Shown: piece after piece, positions 46,072-58,958 of the stretch
Position numbering within the stretch: position 1 is the stretch's first letter
Layout: each line of letters starts with the position of its first letter
From: Bufo bufo
Taxonomy: Eukaryota; Chordata; Amphibia; Anura; Bufonidae
Assembly (NCBI RefSeq): GCF_905171765.1
Contig: NC_053398.1
Coordinates: 46,654,323 to 46,718,322, forward strand
DNA length: 64,000 nucleotides
Direction: 5' to 3'
Position numbers and translations under genes: made by a program
Notes under the pieces: model-generated
Told to the model about the DNA's origin: nothing
What the model saw: only the letters and a program-made list of their open reading frames with translations
Databases searched by the model: none

Positions 46072-46479
46072 AAGGGTGGGTTCACATCTGCGTTCTGGAT
46101 TCCGTTATGGCTTTATAACAGAATCCATAAGACTTTAAGAGGCATTCTGTTTTGATTAGTCTTAATAGAAGTCTATGGGAATCATAACGGATCTGTCTAG
46201 TTCCTGTTATGCAAGACGGAAAACAAAGTCCTGTCGACAGGACTTTTTTCTCTGTTCTGCATAACGGAAAGCAGACGGACCCGTTATGATTCCCAGAGAC
46301 CTCTATTAAGACAGAATGCCTTTTAAAGGCTTCCGTTTTGCATTCCATCATAATACAAGTCTATCGGCAGCATAATGGATCCGTCCTTCCGTCTTATGGA
46401 TTCCGTTAATTTCAGTTATAACCATGTTATAACAGAAAGCCATAACGGAATCCAGAACGCAGATGTGAACCCACCCTAA
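46072..46479. mobile_element. Foldback MITE, GGTGGGTTCACATCTGCG ends
   Basis: TAAGGGTGGGTTCACATCTG at the left and CAGATGTGAACCCACCCTAA at the right. Arms include TTCTGGATTCCGTTATGGC and its complement, and further ATAACGGA motifs. Non-coding. Confidence 0.92.
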
Positions 46480-47580
46480 CAGAATGATCTCATGTTCTGA
46501 GCTTTCACCCATTAGCCAAAGAAGAAAGCTCGATAGAAAGAGACCCGGCATATCTGTCCATTACATGGGGAGCTCATTTGTTTTAATATGTAACACCTAT
46601 ATTTTCCATGGGATGGTGCTACAAAGGAAATGAGCACCTAGGGTTTTCCCTCCTGTGGTAGATTTATTGTAGACATTTCTGCAGCTGTTCTGTTCTTCTA
46701 AATGGAGACAACCTCATTCAGATGAATGGAACTGATTTTCAATTGCAAACATCATCGGACTGACCCACTGGAGCACTGTCAGATTCTCTAGTGGGCCTAG
46801 GGTGGCCACTCAGACCACCCTCAAAAACTGGACACAGCAACCCCGGCTCTGCTAAGCCACCTCCCGTTTTCGTTAGGCCACGCAGCAGATTAAGATTGAA
46901 AAAATGAATTGCAGAACTTCAGGTCAGTTGCAGAGGATGAGAGGTAGGGTGATTTTATCCCTGCAGCTCACACTCAGACAGCACTGTGCTGCTGTCTGAA
47001 CGTGAGCTGGTAAAAAGCTCATTTCTGCGTCTGTCCAGGCCCTGCACAGGACTAAGGACGGGGCTGAGAGAGCTGGACTGTTTGGCCTAAAACCGGACCT
47101 CTGGTCACCCTAGGCCACCCTGCCTGCTGCCCACTCACAGTGCTGCCCGGGCCTCGCAGGCGCACTGCCTGTCTTTCTCTGCTTATTGAGGGCGGGAGTG
47201 AGGGGGTGAAGAGGAGGCAAAGCTAATTTCAGACAGGAGTCAGACACAGGAGTCAAAGACTGAAAGGAATAATTTACCACACAAGCAGTGACGGTCTTTA
47301 CCACCATGCAATTGTGTGGGCCTCCTGACAGGCGGTCCAGACAGCGCCAAAACTTTCAAATTGTGTCCTAGGAGCAGACGGAGAAGGCATAGGAGGCATG
47401 ATAATATTAGGTGCCAGGCAGCACAGGCATCACTCATGTCCTATCTTTTATGGAGCAGAGGCATGTACCAGGAAGCCCATGGAAGGGTTTCCATGTGTTT
47501 CTGTGGGCTTCTATCTTTTGCTGTATCTTGCTGGTGCTCGTGTTTTGCAGACCTGCAGTTCGCGGACCATGTGAATGGGC
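46480..47580. other. No recognised feature
   Basis: Mixed sequence with GC-rich patches around 46840-47180. Short ORFs have no domains. Confidence 0.35.
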
Positions 47581-47581
47581 G

Positions 47582-48195
47582 CTTATCTGTGGTGTTACAT
47601 AGGACTGCAGGTAACATCTACTTTATTATTTGTACTCAGAAAGTTATTACTTTGTTATCTGTGGTGTTACATAGGACTCCAGGTAACATCTTGTCACAGC
47701 CTCTGTTGTGTGCGCCGTGACACGGTTACTGTGCATGCTGTTGCCTGTGTTTGTTGCAGCATGTAGGTGGCTCCTCAGTTCCTCCTGGAGTTGGTTGAGC
47801 TGGTGTGTTGTTCCTTTGGATCTCCTGCTCCTCCATTCTTTTGTCTTGAGTTTTGTTGTTCGCTTGTGTGTGTTGTTGTCTAGGACTCAGTGAGACACTG
47901 GTTCATTCATCTGGGAAGGAACCAGTAGTCTCATTCCCTGCCACCATTCCTAGGGCCTTCCAGGTTCTTCAGGGCCTAGGTTCCGGTGTATGAGTATTTC
48001 CACCTTCAGGGTCTACTCATACTGGGAGTAGTCAGGGAGAGGTCTAGGGATTCCTAGGAGGTCACCATCTCTCTCCCTTAGCTTTGAGGCATAGACTCCG
48101 GTCTATTCATTCTGTGTGTCATTTGGTGTTATTCCCTCCTCATTACCCGTGACACATCTACTTTATTTTTTTTATTCAGAAAGTTAGCAGTGTTA
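47582..48195. repeat. 75 bp tandem duplication holding an LTR
   Basis: The unit TTATCTGTGGTGTTACATAG...GGTAACATCTACTTTATT...CAGAAAGTTA occurs at 47582-47656. It occurs again from 47657, where the second copy is split at CATCT by the LTR at 47692-48154 and resumes at 48155. Confidence 0.8.
47692..48154 (+). mobile_element. Solo LTR, 463 bp, with CATCT duplication
   Basis: Starts TGTCACAGCCTCTG and ends ATTACCCGTGACA. It is flanked by CATCT at 47687-47691 and 48155-48159. No AATAAA is obvious. A second copy in the same orientation lies at 49136-49549, and a relative at 50423-51407 starts TGTCACGG in reverse. Confidence 0.85.
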
Positions 48196-49135
48196 CCCGT
48201 GACATTTCCCCTGTAAGTCGCATAACTTCCAGAAGGGGGTGTCAGGGTTCCCCGGAGGGGAAATCTCAAGTCGTGAGCAGCTCTGCCTGGGGCCGCCATA
48301 CTTTCTGTCTGCATGGGAGTCCGGTTGTTGTGGCCGCGGCAGATAAGTGCGTGTTGTTTCTGCCATTTCAGTGGCTGTTCACTGGCTGTCCCTTTCCTTG
48401 CAGCTAGGCCGGTGGAGACTCCTGTTCATCCACGTCTGGGATGAACAGGTCGTCTCCTGCTCCTAACCTTATTTCAGGCATCCTCAGGGCTACTCAGGGT
48501 CCCAAGTTCCTGTGTATGAGCCCACCTACCATCTGGGTCTGCTCATACGGTTAGGAGTCAGGGCCAGGATTAGGGCGGCTCTAGGAGGTGTCCTTCTCAT
48601 TTTTCCTGGTGTTCAGGCCTAGCTGCTTCCCCTTTATCCCTCACTTTACGGTGGGAAGTTTCCCCCATTCCCCACTGTGACAGTATGTCTAGCTCTGGCC
48701 TCTCCGTTTGCCTTCGGAAGAGGGCTCAGCATGCGTTGCCTGCCGTTTTCTGGCGCGCATGCTTGTCTTTCAGAGGGAGGGTGAAAGGAGAGATTCTGTT
48801 AACGGTGTAGTTCACAGTGACTTGTATCTCCGTTGTTGTGTGAACCGTTACCTCTGTTGGAATCTCTCCTCGTCCACTCTCTGTGGTTCCTTACTCTTGT
48901 GCCATTTTGCTGGTTGCATCCCTGCTTTACTGGCTGTGGTGTATGCTGGTTTGGGGATGTTTGCTGGCAGCCATCTTGGGTTTGAAATGTGTCTGAGGTT
49001 CCGGCGTGCTGGCAGCAGTCTTGGGGAGACTTCCTTGCACTGACACCAATTCTGCTACTTCCCCTCCCCCCCTGTTGTTTGTGGGTGTCCCACTAGCTTC
49101 CCCTTTTTGGTTGGGAGGGCTTTGAGGGGTGGGAG
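48196..49135 (+). other. Sequence between two LTR copies, LTR-like
   Basis: Starts CCCGTGACATTTCCCCTG, repeating the LTR end just before. It has blocks that resemble the family's LTR (GTATGAGCCCACCTACCATC and GGTCTGCTCATACGGTTAGG, for example). It may be a diverged LTR joined by recombination. No gag, pol or integrase motif is seen. Confidence 0.4.
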
Positions 49136-49590
49136 TGTTACAGCCTCTGTTGTGTGTGCCGTGACATGGTTGCCGTGTGTTTGTTGCAGCATGTAGGTTG
49201 CTCCTCATTCTTCTTTAAGCTAAGTACATTTTGTCTTGCATTTTGTTGTTCACTTGTGTGTATTGTTGTCTAGGCCTCAGGGAGATGCTAGTTCCTTAAT
49301 CTGGGAAGGGAAGGAACAAGTAGACTCATTCCCTGACACCATTCCTAGGGCCTTCCAGGTTATTCAGCGTCTATGTTCTGGTATATGAGTATTTCCACCT
49401 TCAGGGTCTACTCATACTGGCAGGAGTCAGGGAGAGGTCTAGGGATTCCTAGGAGGTCACCATCCCTCTCCCTTAGCTTTGAGGCATAGACTCCGGTCTA
49501 TTCCTTCTGTGTGTCATTTGGTGTTATTCCCTTCCCATTACCCGTGACACATCTACTTTATTTTTTGTATTCAGAAAGTTAGCAGTGTTA
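49136..49590 (+). mobile_element. Second LTR copy plus same 3' flank
   Basis: The LTR (49136-49549) starts TGTTACAGCCTCTG and ends CCCGTGACA. It is followed by the same 41 bp flank (CATCTACTTTATT...GCAGTGTTA) that follows the first copy. The left side lacks CATCT. Shared host flank means the segment was duplicated after insertion, not that the LTR inserted twice. Confidence 0.75.
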
Positions 49591-50422
49591 TTGCAGTGGC
49601 CGGTTTAGGGTGGCCCCAACACTATGCTGGGTCTCCTGTAAACAATCGAGGTGTTGCCACATGTTCCACCAATGGAAATTAAGTCCAGAGAGTCAGGGTC
49701 TGCAGTAAACCAGTGTGCTTCTTTACTGAAGGAATTCAGGTCCAAAACAATACAGGCAAGACATAAGGCTGGCTTCTTCAGGGAGGGGTGGAATGGAGAA
49801 ACTCAGCACAAAACGATACATTGTTTCAACTTTCCTTCTCTAGTAGACTTTCATTAGAGCTTCAATGATACTCAATGGCAATGACATGGCAGTTTTTTCC
49901 AGACACAAACAAGTTTCCAGACATTACAACATAGCTAAACCAGAAAGTCACAAGGTCAGTCTGTCTAGTTTTGGTAAACAATGTCTGGCTTTTTCCCTCC
50001 AAAACATGCCCTTCTACAAACCCTATGGTAGCTGTGAAAAAATACCAGCTTCTCAATCAAAGTCCCAAAAGTCTCTCAGTATTCATTAACCCTTTCACAC
50101 AGAGCCTCGCAAATACAGTGCAAATGAACAGGATATTTATCACAACATACATTTAAAATGTAATTACACAGTATTAAACAGTGCAAGTTAACCATTTCAA
50201 GTGAAATAAAGTAAGAAGTTTATAACTTAGGAGAAACAGGCAAATGTCCACAAATGTCCAAACAATTGTGGCACTTCACTCTCCCCAGCTTTAACTGTGG
50301 GTTCCCCGACACAGTCAGGACTGACTACTAAAGAAAGCAAATTCGTGCAACAGGCCCCAACTATGTACATAGTGTTTGAGTCCAGCTCTAGGGGAGCTTT
50401 TAATCTTCCCCTAGGGTGCAAG
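49591..50422 (-). mobile_element. LTR-like dispersed repeat
   Basis: AAGTCCAGAGAGTCAGGGTC, CAGTAAACCAGTGTGC and AATTCAGGTCCAAAACAATA recur at 63877-63957. The reverse-complement block is at 5900-5970. The minus-strand reading has the poly(A)-signal-like part. The ends are uncertain. Confidence 0.5.
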
Positions 50423-51407
50423 TGTCACGGCGGGGAGTGGGGGAAACCCCCCACCGTGCGGTGTCAAAGGGTAAAAGGGGATCAGCCTGGCCAAAAGGAG
50501 TAATAAGGGAGCAGGTCCCCTCCTACAGCATCCCTAATCCTCTCCCTGACTCCTCACCGTATGAGCGGACCCCGATGGTAGGACGACTCATACTCTGGAT
50601 TCCTAGAGACCCTAAGTTGCCCTGGTAATCCCTCGCCAAGGAGCAGGGAAGAGACAACCTGTTCATCCCAGTAATGGAGGAACAGGAGTCTCTATCTGAG
50701 GCCAGGCTGCAAGGAGAGGGGAAAACATACAGCATAAGGAGATGGCAGGTAAGCGAAACCAATAACAAACTTACCTACCACAGACACACTGACTGGAAGC
50801 CGTGCACTAGTGCTGCTGTCCACACCAACATTAAAGGACACAGCACACACCACAAACCACACAGGAACCCAGGACACCCATAGCTGCAATAAACATGAGA
50901 CAGGGGAATGTCTAGTAAACATGACACCAAACACCACCAGACATGTAACACCAAAGTAGACATACAAACACCCTGAACATAACCCACTCCATACAAATAG
51001 GGACAGGAAGGGAAGGAGGCTCCGGGATGACATTGATGACCACAAGGGTGGCCCTCACTGGACAGATGGAACACCCAGGACTGGAGCAGAGCTCCAGCAC
51101 CAACAACAGCTGAAGTACAACTGACTCCAGCCAGGAAACCAGGAAGAAAAAAGCCAAGTGACCACACCCAGTCAGGGAGTTAACCCTTACAGCACCAGAC
51201 AGAGGAAGGGTGCCACTTAAAGGAGAAGTGCACACACAAGCATGCCAAACCACACGTTACCACCGGCAACAGCATGCGTGGCAACCATGTCACGGCAATC
51301 ACCCAGAAGGTCGAGACACTGCCACCGCATGCTCTCACAGCAACACGTTGCCGCGGGCAACCGCAAGTGTGGCAACAGTGTCACAGCGCAAACCAAAGGC
51401 CGTGACA
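50423..51407 (-). mobile_element. Solo LTR, about 985 bp
   Basis: Plus-strand ends are TGTCACGGCGGGG and GGCCGTGACA (TG...CA). Near-identical 5 bp flanks are GCAAG and GCAGG. On the minus strand the start TGTCACGGCC and the GTGACA...GTTGCC blocks resemble the 47692 family. No coding sequence. Confidence 0.7.
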
Positions 51408-51955
51408 GCAGGCTCTTGAATGTTATAAACTGGATTAAGCATTGGCTTTGTAGTTAGCAACAAGGCTTGTTTTTCCACTTCTGATTGGAGAGTCATCGAT
51501 GCTGTATTCTGCCTGGTAACTGATGAGGCATCCTTATAGCTGGTTCTATAAAACATGCAGGATGCAGGTTGACCGGACACATGTGACTTATCAAGGCTGT
51601 AGTAGACAAAGGTTGGTTGGCACGCCACGTTGCAAATGTTGGTGCTCAGTGATAAGGGGTATATAAATAATAATATGAAGTATCACAGCACTCAGGTTAT
51701 ATTGCAATTAGAAATGTATCCCTTCCATCAAGAAGTATTTAACAAAACATGGCCAACGTTTCGGTCTACCCTGTACCTTGTTCATGGCCGTGTTGTGTGC
51801 TGTGTCTTGAGTAGTGAATGGCATCCACTACTCGTGACACAGCACACAACACGGCCGTGAACAAGATCCAGAGTGGATCGAGACGTCCAGCTCGTTATCA
51901 GTGGTCACTGATTATCAGTGGTCACAAATTGCCGTGGGCAGGTCTACTAGAAGTG
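51408..51955. repeat. Repeat sequence with inverted block
   Basis: GGCCGTGTTGTGTGCTGTGTC (51786) and GACACAGCACACAACACGGCC (51836) are complements; each core is about 20 bp around a short loop. A CCAACGTTTCGGTCTACC block occurs at 51751. Confidence 0.7.
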
Positions 51956-52114
51956 CACAAATAGTCCCACAACATGGAAAGTGACATACTAGAGGGTGAC
52001 AAAAATTCCCACAAAAAATATGTATTTTAATCAGGGGCCATTTTTATGCGTCTTAAAGGGAAATTCTCAAACATGTGCCCTGCTGGATCCTAGAAATTTT
52101 TTATTTTAGGCCAA

Positions 52115-53090
52115 GGGAGTACAGGCCCTAAAAATTAGGCATTCACCTGACATAAAAGAACAAGTGATTATGTGGCTCGAGGTACATTATGTGGTCAATG
52201 GATAAAAATTACACTGTAGTCCACTGGAGTACAGGCCCCAAACAGTAGGCATTCACCATACAGAAAATATCAAGTGATTATGTGGCTGGAGGTATATTAG
52301 ACAGTCATTAGATATCAATTTTACTGCAGGCCAGTGGAGTACAGGCCCCAAACATTATGCCTTCACCGTACAGAAAAGAACAAGTGATTATGTGACTGGA
52401 GGTACATTAGGCAGTCACCCTATAACAATTTTCCTGTTGGCCAGTTAGATTACAGGCCCCAAAAATTATGCATTCATTGAACAGAAAAGATCAAGTGATT
52501 ATGTGGCTGGAGGTATATTAGACGGTCATTGGATATCAATTTTACTGCAGGCCAGTGGAGTACAGGCCCCAAACATTGGGGATTCACTGGACAGAAAAGA
52601 TCAAGTGAATTTGTGGCTGGAGGTACATTAGGCGGTCACCGTATAACAATTTTACTGTTGGCACCAGGCCAGTGGAGTACAGGCACCAAAAATTATGCAT
52701 TCACCGTACAGAAAAGATCAAGTGATTATGTGGCTGGAGGTATATTAAACGGTCATTGGATAAGGATTTTACTGTAGTCCAGTACAAATACATGTCAAAT
52801 ACATATGTTTAAAAGAACTAAAAATATAAAATTGGATTAAAAACATGGCTAACGAAATCCCCCCTCTTGAATAAACCCCAAATGATAATAGGTAAAATTT
52901 GATAACACGTGGTCGTCACAGGTGTTGAATTTCTCAGAGGACCCAACAATTAGGCATTCACCGTACAAAAAAGATCAAGTGATTATGTGGCTGGAGGTAT
53001 ATTAGACGGTCATTGGATAACAATTTTACTGCAGGCCAGTGGAGTACAGGCCCAAACATTAGGCATTCACCGGACAGAAAAGGCCTTTTA
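52115..53090. repeat. Minisatellite, ~111 bp period
   Basis: GGAGTACAGGCCCCAAA recurs at about 52116, 52226, 52336, 52447, 52557, 52674 and 53040. GATCAAGTGATTATGTGGCT follows it in most copies. One interval (52790-52940) is disrupted. Confidence 0.9.
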
Positions 53091-55522
53091 TACCGCTGTA
53101 TTTACATAAGATAGGGACCATTCTTTGTTCTGGGTGGTGGCAGATATGTGTGGGCTGACATGAGGAAATTCAATTAAATGTGGTCATCACAGGTGTTAAA
53201 TTTCTCAGAGATCTATGCCTGATTCATTTTTAGAAATGTGAGGTAGTCCACACTGTCGTGAGCTAGGCGAGTGCGCTTATCGGTCACTATCCCCCTGCTG
53301 CGCTGAACGTCCTTTTGGACAGGACACTCGATGAGGGGCCAGCCAAGAGTTCCATGGCAAATTGTGCCAGCTCTGGCCACAGGTCAAGCCTGCACACCCA
53401 GTAGTCCAGGGGTTCCTCACTTCACAGAGCGTCCACATCGGCCGTTAACCCGATGTAGTCAGACACCTGTCAGTCTAGGCATTCCCTGAGGCTGGATTGG
53501 GAGGGCAGCTGTCGATGGATTGGTTGCAAGAATGATCTCATATCCGAAGTGACCAACACATCTTCAAACCGCCCTTTTCTTGCATGCGCGGTGAGATTGG
53601 TACCAGCAACTGTTTCTCTGTGGGTGGAAATTCCTCTGCCAGCGCCCGCAACAGCATAATGCAGCATCTCTCGCAGCAAGGCCTGGAAATGCTGCATTCT
53701 GACAGCCCTCTGTGAGGCTGGTAACATGTCCGCCATTTTGTGTTTGTACCAGGGGTCTAAGTACGTTGCCACCCAGTACTGGTCCTTGCCCTTTATACTT
53801 TTTATCAGAGGTCCCTCTTCAAACACTGGAGCATGAAGGCCCCCATTTGCACTAAATTGGAAGCGGTGGAGCACCCTGGATCCTGCTCATCGCCCAGGAG
53901 AATGTCATCCTCGGTCTCCTTCCCCCAGCCACGGTGTCGGGCGATAATAATTAAATTAAGAATGATTAATTATGGTCATAAAATAATTAACCATTAAAAA
54001 ATAAAATTTATATAATTTGTCATAAATTCTTGAAATAATGACAACCTAATCGATACAATTCACATGTGAGTCCGACTATTTCCTCAGATAATAAGTTCTT
54101 TCGACGTGAGATGATGTTAATGCAAGGTGTAGTTTTACATTATACAATAATACACAGGTATTATAAAAAATATGCAGATTTATTGGTTACAAGGTTATAA
54201 ACATAAATAAGTAAATAAACACAATGCAAATGAATATATTCAGTGTTGATATAAAGCATTACAAGCTTAACAATACATGGGAGTGGAAATAACTTGTCAC
54301 ATTATAACAAAGCTATTATTAGGTTAGGATATCAAAATAGGAAAATCATTTATATACATCACTTCTGTTCAGAGGAAACCTCATGATATCAGGATGGGCA
54401 TGTCTAATCCTAGACATTAATATGGAATGCTAAATATATTCTGCCCCCTTCTAACCAATTACACATCACATGACTTCAAGATGGGCAAATCCAGTCAAGG
54501 ATATAACTTAGAAGAGATAACTGTATCCTTTCGCCGCATCCTGTACTATTTTCACACATATGACTTTGGTAAGACTATTAAGACAAACAACAGGGATCTT
54601 ATGATCAAAGCTATTACTATTTTAAATTGGAAGAACTTGGAACAAGTCTTTCCTGTGGGAATCCATCACTTAGCTTGGCTTGATTCTTCTGCAGGTAGAA
54701 TGAAGTCTCACAATATCCTAAGACTACATCTCAATATGAAGATGATCAATTAATTATTTATTTATTTATTTGCCATTCTAGATGGTATAATTTCACCCAC
54801 ATTATCCAATTAGTCTTAATAAAATGAAATATCATTCTTTGTGTCTCTTACCAAGTCCTAGTAGGAATCTCCCTTCTGCTCCCAGGAAAGCTGGGTGGTC
54901 CATCATAGCGTATCTCACCATGGCTTTCATCTTGATAGACCCCTCTAGAGAGCTCAACTTGTCTTTGTGTGTCTAAGCCTGTCTTCTAACCTCTGTAGGT
55001 GTCCAGCTCTTTTGTTTTCCTTTCTCCTGGTTGCTTGGCCCCTTTGGGATCCTTCCTCCTTGTTCTTTTTTTTATGAGGTTTTCTTTTCCTCCATGTGTG
55101 TGTGGTTTATGATCACAAACTTATCAGTTAGACACACCTTCCTAGTTTGGAACTTTCCAATCATTGTCGGATAGGCGTGTACTTTGAAAAGGAATGTGAC
55201 ATCATAATATCACCCAGAATGCACTTTTGCAATGTCACCTACTCATACCTAGGTGGCACTGTTGTATAAGCTATTTGCATCATCCTATAAAGGGTTATCT
55301 ATGTAAGTCTGACTTAATCTGGCATTCTATACATTTGACACCTGAAGTTTAAATCAAAGCTATAGGGATTAATTCTGCCATTTTTCCCAATTAGAGACAG
55401 ACCTTTAGGCGACGTCTCTCTGAATGTTTCTCACACTGTTGATCTATGGACCGGTATGGATATGAATGGGCCTTGTCTTCTCACAGAGATATCTGTACCT
55501 ATTCTATACCAGCAGGTGATTA

Positions 55523-57001
55523 CCGTATTTTTCGCTTTATAAGACGCACCTGATGATAAGACGCACCTAGGTTTTTGAGGAGGAAAATAAGAAAAAAATA
55601 TTTTGAACCAAAAGGTGTGCTTTTGAACTAATGGTGATCTGTGGATGATGTACTGTTATGGGGATCTGTGGATGACGCACTGTTATGGGGGGATCTGTGG
55701 ATGACACACTGTTATGGGGATCTGGGGATGACGCACTGTTATGGGGATCTGTGGATGACACTGTTATGGGGGATCTGTGGATGACGCACTGTTATGAGGG
55801 GATCTGTGGATGATGCACTGTTATGGGGGATCTGTGGATGACACTGATGGGGGATCTGTGGATGACACTGATGGGGGATCTGTGAATGACACTGAGGGGG
55901 GATCTGTGAATGACGCACTGTTATGGGGGGGATCTGTGGATGACGCACTGTTATGGGGGATCTGTGAATGACACTGAGGGGGGATCTGTTAATGACACTG
56001 AGGGGGGATCTGTGAATGACACTGAGGGGGGATCTGTGAATGACACTGAGGGGGGATCTGTGCATGACACTGAGGGGGGATCTGTGCATGACACTGAGGG
56101 GGGATCTGTGAATGACACTGAGGGGGGATCTGTGAATGACACTGAGGGGGGATCTGTGAATGACACTGAGGGGGGATCTGTGCATGACACTGATGGGGGA
56201 TCTGTGGATGACACTGAGGGGGATCTGTGCATTACACTGAGGGGGGATCTGTGCATGACACTGATGGGGGATCTGTGGATGACACTTATGGGGCTCTGTG
56301 GATGACACTTATGTCATCCACAGATCCCCATAAGTGTCATCTACAGATCCCCCATCAGATGCATCAGTGCGGAGGGAGGAGGTGGAGACACTCATGGCGG
56401 GGCCCGGTGCAGTGACTCTACTCTAATACACCGGTCCCCGCAACTGTTAAACATTCAATCTGATCTATATCTAATAGTATATGCTCTATACGGCTCTTAC
56501 TGTAGTACTGTAAGTATAGCGCAGACCGGCATCTCCATCGGTCATGCGCCGCTTGCCGCACCTCCCTCCTCATGCGCCGTCTGCTCCAGCTCCCTCTGTC
56601 ATGCCCCGCCTGCCCCAGCTCGCTCCTCATGCGCCGCCTGCCTGCTTATCTCACTTTATGAATGAACAGGCAGGCGGCGCATGACAGAGGGAGCTGGAGC
56701 AGACGGCGCATGTGGAGATGCCGGTCTATGCTATACTTACGGTACTACAGTAAGAGCCGTACAGAGCATATACTATTAGATATAGATCAGATTGAATGTT
56801 TAACAGTTGCGGGGCCCGGTGTTTTAGAGTAGAGTCACTGCACCCGGCCCCGCCTCCTCCCTCCACACTGTCACTGATACTTCGCTGGCCGCGCTGTGCA
56901 GCATAGCGGCCAGCGAAGTATTCGCTTTATAAGACGCACGGCCATTTCCCCCCCACTTTTGGGGGGGAAAAAGTGCGTCTTATAAAGCGAAAAATATGGT
57001 A
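55523..57001. mobile_element. MITE with CCGTATTTTTCGCTTTATAAG ends
   Basis: TA then CCGTATTTTTCGCTTTATAA at the left; TTATAAAGCGAAAAATATGG then TA at the right, with GACGCAC further in on both sides. TA duplication is likely. The interior carries a 24 bp minisatellite (55640-56300) and a large inverted repeat (about 56420-56640 against 56670-56850). Confidence 0.88.
55640..56300. repeat. 24 bp minisatellite, open in frames on both strands
   Basis: The unit GATCTGTGAATGACACTGAG plus four G is repeated about 20 times or more, with variants GTGGATGA and GTGCATGA. As 24 is a multiple of three, open frames result: GGSVNDTE on the plus strand and SVSFTDPP on the minus strand. They have no start context or domains. 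Confidence 0.95.
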
Positions 57002-58097
57002 ATTGTTAGTTACAAAAACACCACATCTTTGCAGACACTCTTTACATTGTTTTAGAAGTGAATATTCTCCTATCGAGAAATATATATAAGATACTGGATA
57101 CATCAAGGTCCTTCATAACATCTAACAATATGAAATAATATGAAAAAACACAATGTCCTATTAATTTTCTTATACAAAACTAAGGTTGATTATATGAATA
57201 CATAGCTATTCTGCTTCATTAATAAATGCCTAACTGTTTAGGTAATTAGTACCAGCTGCTTCTAGGGCTTACTCTTATCTCAGCCATAAATTTATAAGGA
57301 GACAAGGAGGCCTCTTCTCAGACTGGTACATTCATGAACAGAATACACTAATGAGCAGTTACCTTTATACACAGTGACCTCACCATGAATTTATATTCCA
57401 CTATACATGAAGATTCATATAAGATGGTGCATATAATCCAACATGGCTTCTTATAGGCAATCGATATCCACTATAACTAGAATATTTGAATATAAATGTT
57501 TTGCACCTATGAAAAAGCACACTGGACAACACCAGGGATCCCCGAAAAATTTAAAGCCTGCTCTTCTTTCTCCTCCTCCTCCTTCTTCCCCCAGCCACCA
57601 TCTTCCTCTGACTCCTCTTCAGACTCCTGCTGACTTGTCTCAGATAGAGTAGCCCCCCCCTGGGAATTCATTCAGCGTTGCGACTTTCTCATCTTCCAGC
57701 TCCTGCTCCTCGACGGCTTGATCAATGACACAACACAATGCACGCTCCAGAAAGATGGCGTAAGGTACGATGTCACTAATGGTGCCCTAGATGCGACTGA
57801 CCAGTTTGGTGATCTCATCAAATGGTCACAGAAGTCTGCATGCGTCGCCCATGAGCAGCCACTGGAGCGGTAAAAAGAAACCAAGCTCCCCAGAACCTGT
57901 CGTGCTGCAGAGTTCACACAGGTAGTCATTACCGGCACATTGCTGCTGAAGTAGCCTATCAAGCATATACAAGGTGGAGTTCTAGCGGAAGAGGCGGTAG
58001 CAGTGGAAAAGGAGGAGTCAGCCGAGAAGGAGATGGAGGATGGAGTAGGAGAAGGAGGAGAAGAAGAGGCAGGCCTGCATGCAATCCATGGTGGTAA

Positions 58098-58958
58098 TGT
58101 GAGATTGTGAGCCAGCTCTCTCTGTTCAAAGTTTGTATATAATTGTTATTTGGCATTTCTGCCACTAGATGCCACTGTTTCGCAGTTACAACCAGTACAT
58201 TCTGGGGTGTGAATATGTAAAATAGATGATGACTCATGCAGGCTGTTTTTGTGAGGAGAACCAGGAAGTGAAGGTGCTGACATCTTGAAAGGATTGTGTG
58301 TGAAGGAGGCCAACCGGTTACATCCTGGCTGCAGGGAGTCTGAATGTGATTGTAGTCGCGGAAAGGAGAGACTGATCGCTGCTTACTATTTGATCCTGCT
58401 TGTTGCTTCTAGGAAGGCTGCTGTGAGCTGTGTAGTGAAACATCATCTACCTTGGCAAGGCCACATTTGTGTAAAGGGACTTGTAGCCATCCCAGTCAAA
58501 GCCACCCTCTGATACAGAAGGGACTCAGGTCAGTGAACACATTTATGCTTTATGTTGCATCAGTGACTCCAGTACCATAAACCAAGTTTAGGCCTGCAAG
58601 TAGTTAGATAGATAGGGTTCTATTTTTGCTGGACTGCACCGAATTGTTCTGCGGCGCGGTAATGACTTGTAGGCTCTGCTGTGTCCGCCACCGGCTAGGT
58701 TTGTCCCCTTTTGCGGCACAGCCACGACTTGTAGGCTCTGTTGTGTGCGCCACCGGTCTAGGCTTGTCCAGCGGAGAGGGACACTGACTGGGGGAGGCAG
58801 TCTGGAATACGAGATATTCTGGGTGTCTTTATTTTGTTGTGTTATTACTGGTGTTAAAGTAAAGTTTCTGTTCTTGCATAAAAATATGTTTTCGGTGTCA
58901 TTTTTCTCGTCTGTGACTTCGCTGTATCCTCGGGAGCCCACCCGATACACAGCTTACA
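58098..58958 (+). mobile_element. Solo LTR in hAT gene, GTAA duplication
   Basis: Starts TGTGAGATTGTGAGCC, ends ATACACAGCTTACA. Flanked by GTAA at 58094-58097 and 58959-58962. Removing it and one GTAA brings the two hAT fragments together. Confidence 0.75.

Larger units (their letters stand above)
53941..57535. mobile_element. Unassigned insert in hAT, holds a MITE
   Basis: AT-rich sequence unlike the flanking hAT gene. It includes an open frame at 54427-54753 (108 residues, no recognisable domain). The TATTTTTCGC MITE at 55523-57001 is nested in it. No target duplication was found. Confidence 0.4.

Noticed and set aside
52529..52777. 82-residue ORF with repeated GQWSTG motif
   Set aside because: It only reflects the 111 bp minisatellite.
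54427..54753. 108-residue ORF
   Set aside because: No recognisable domain, no splice or promoter context, and it lies within a transposable insert.
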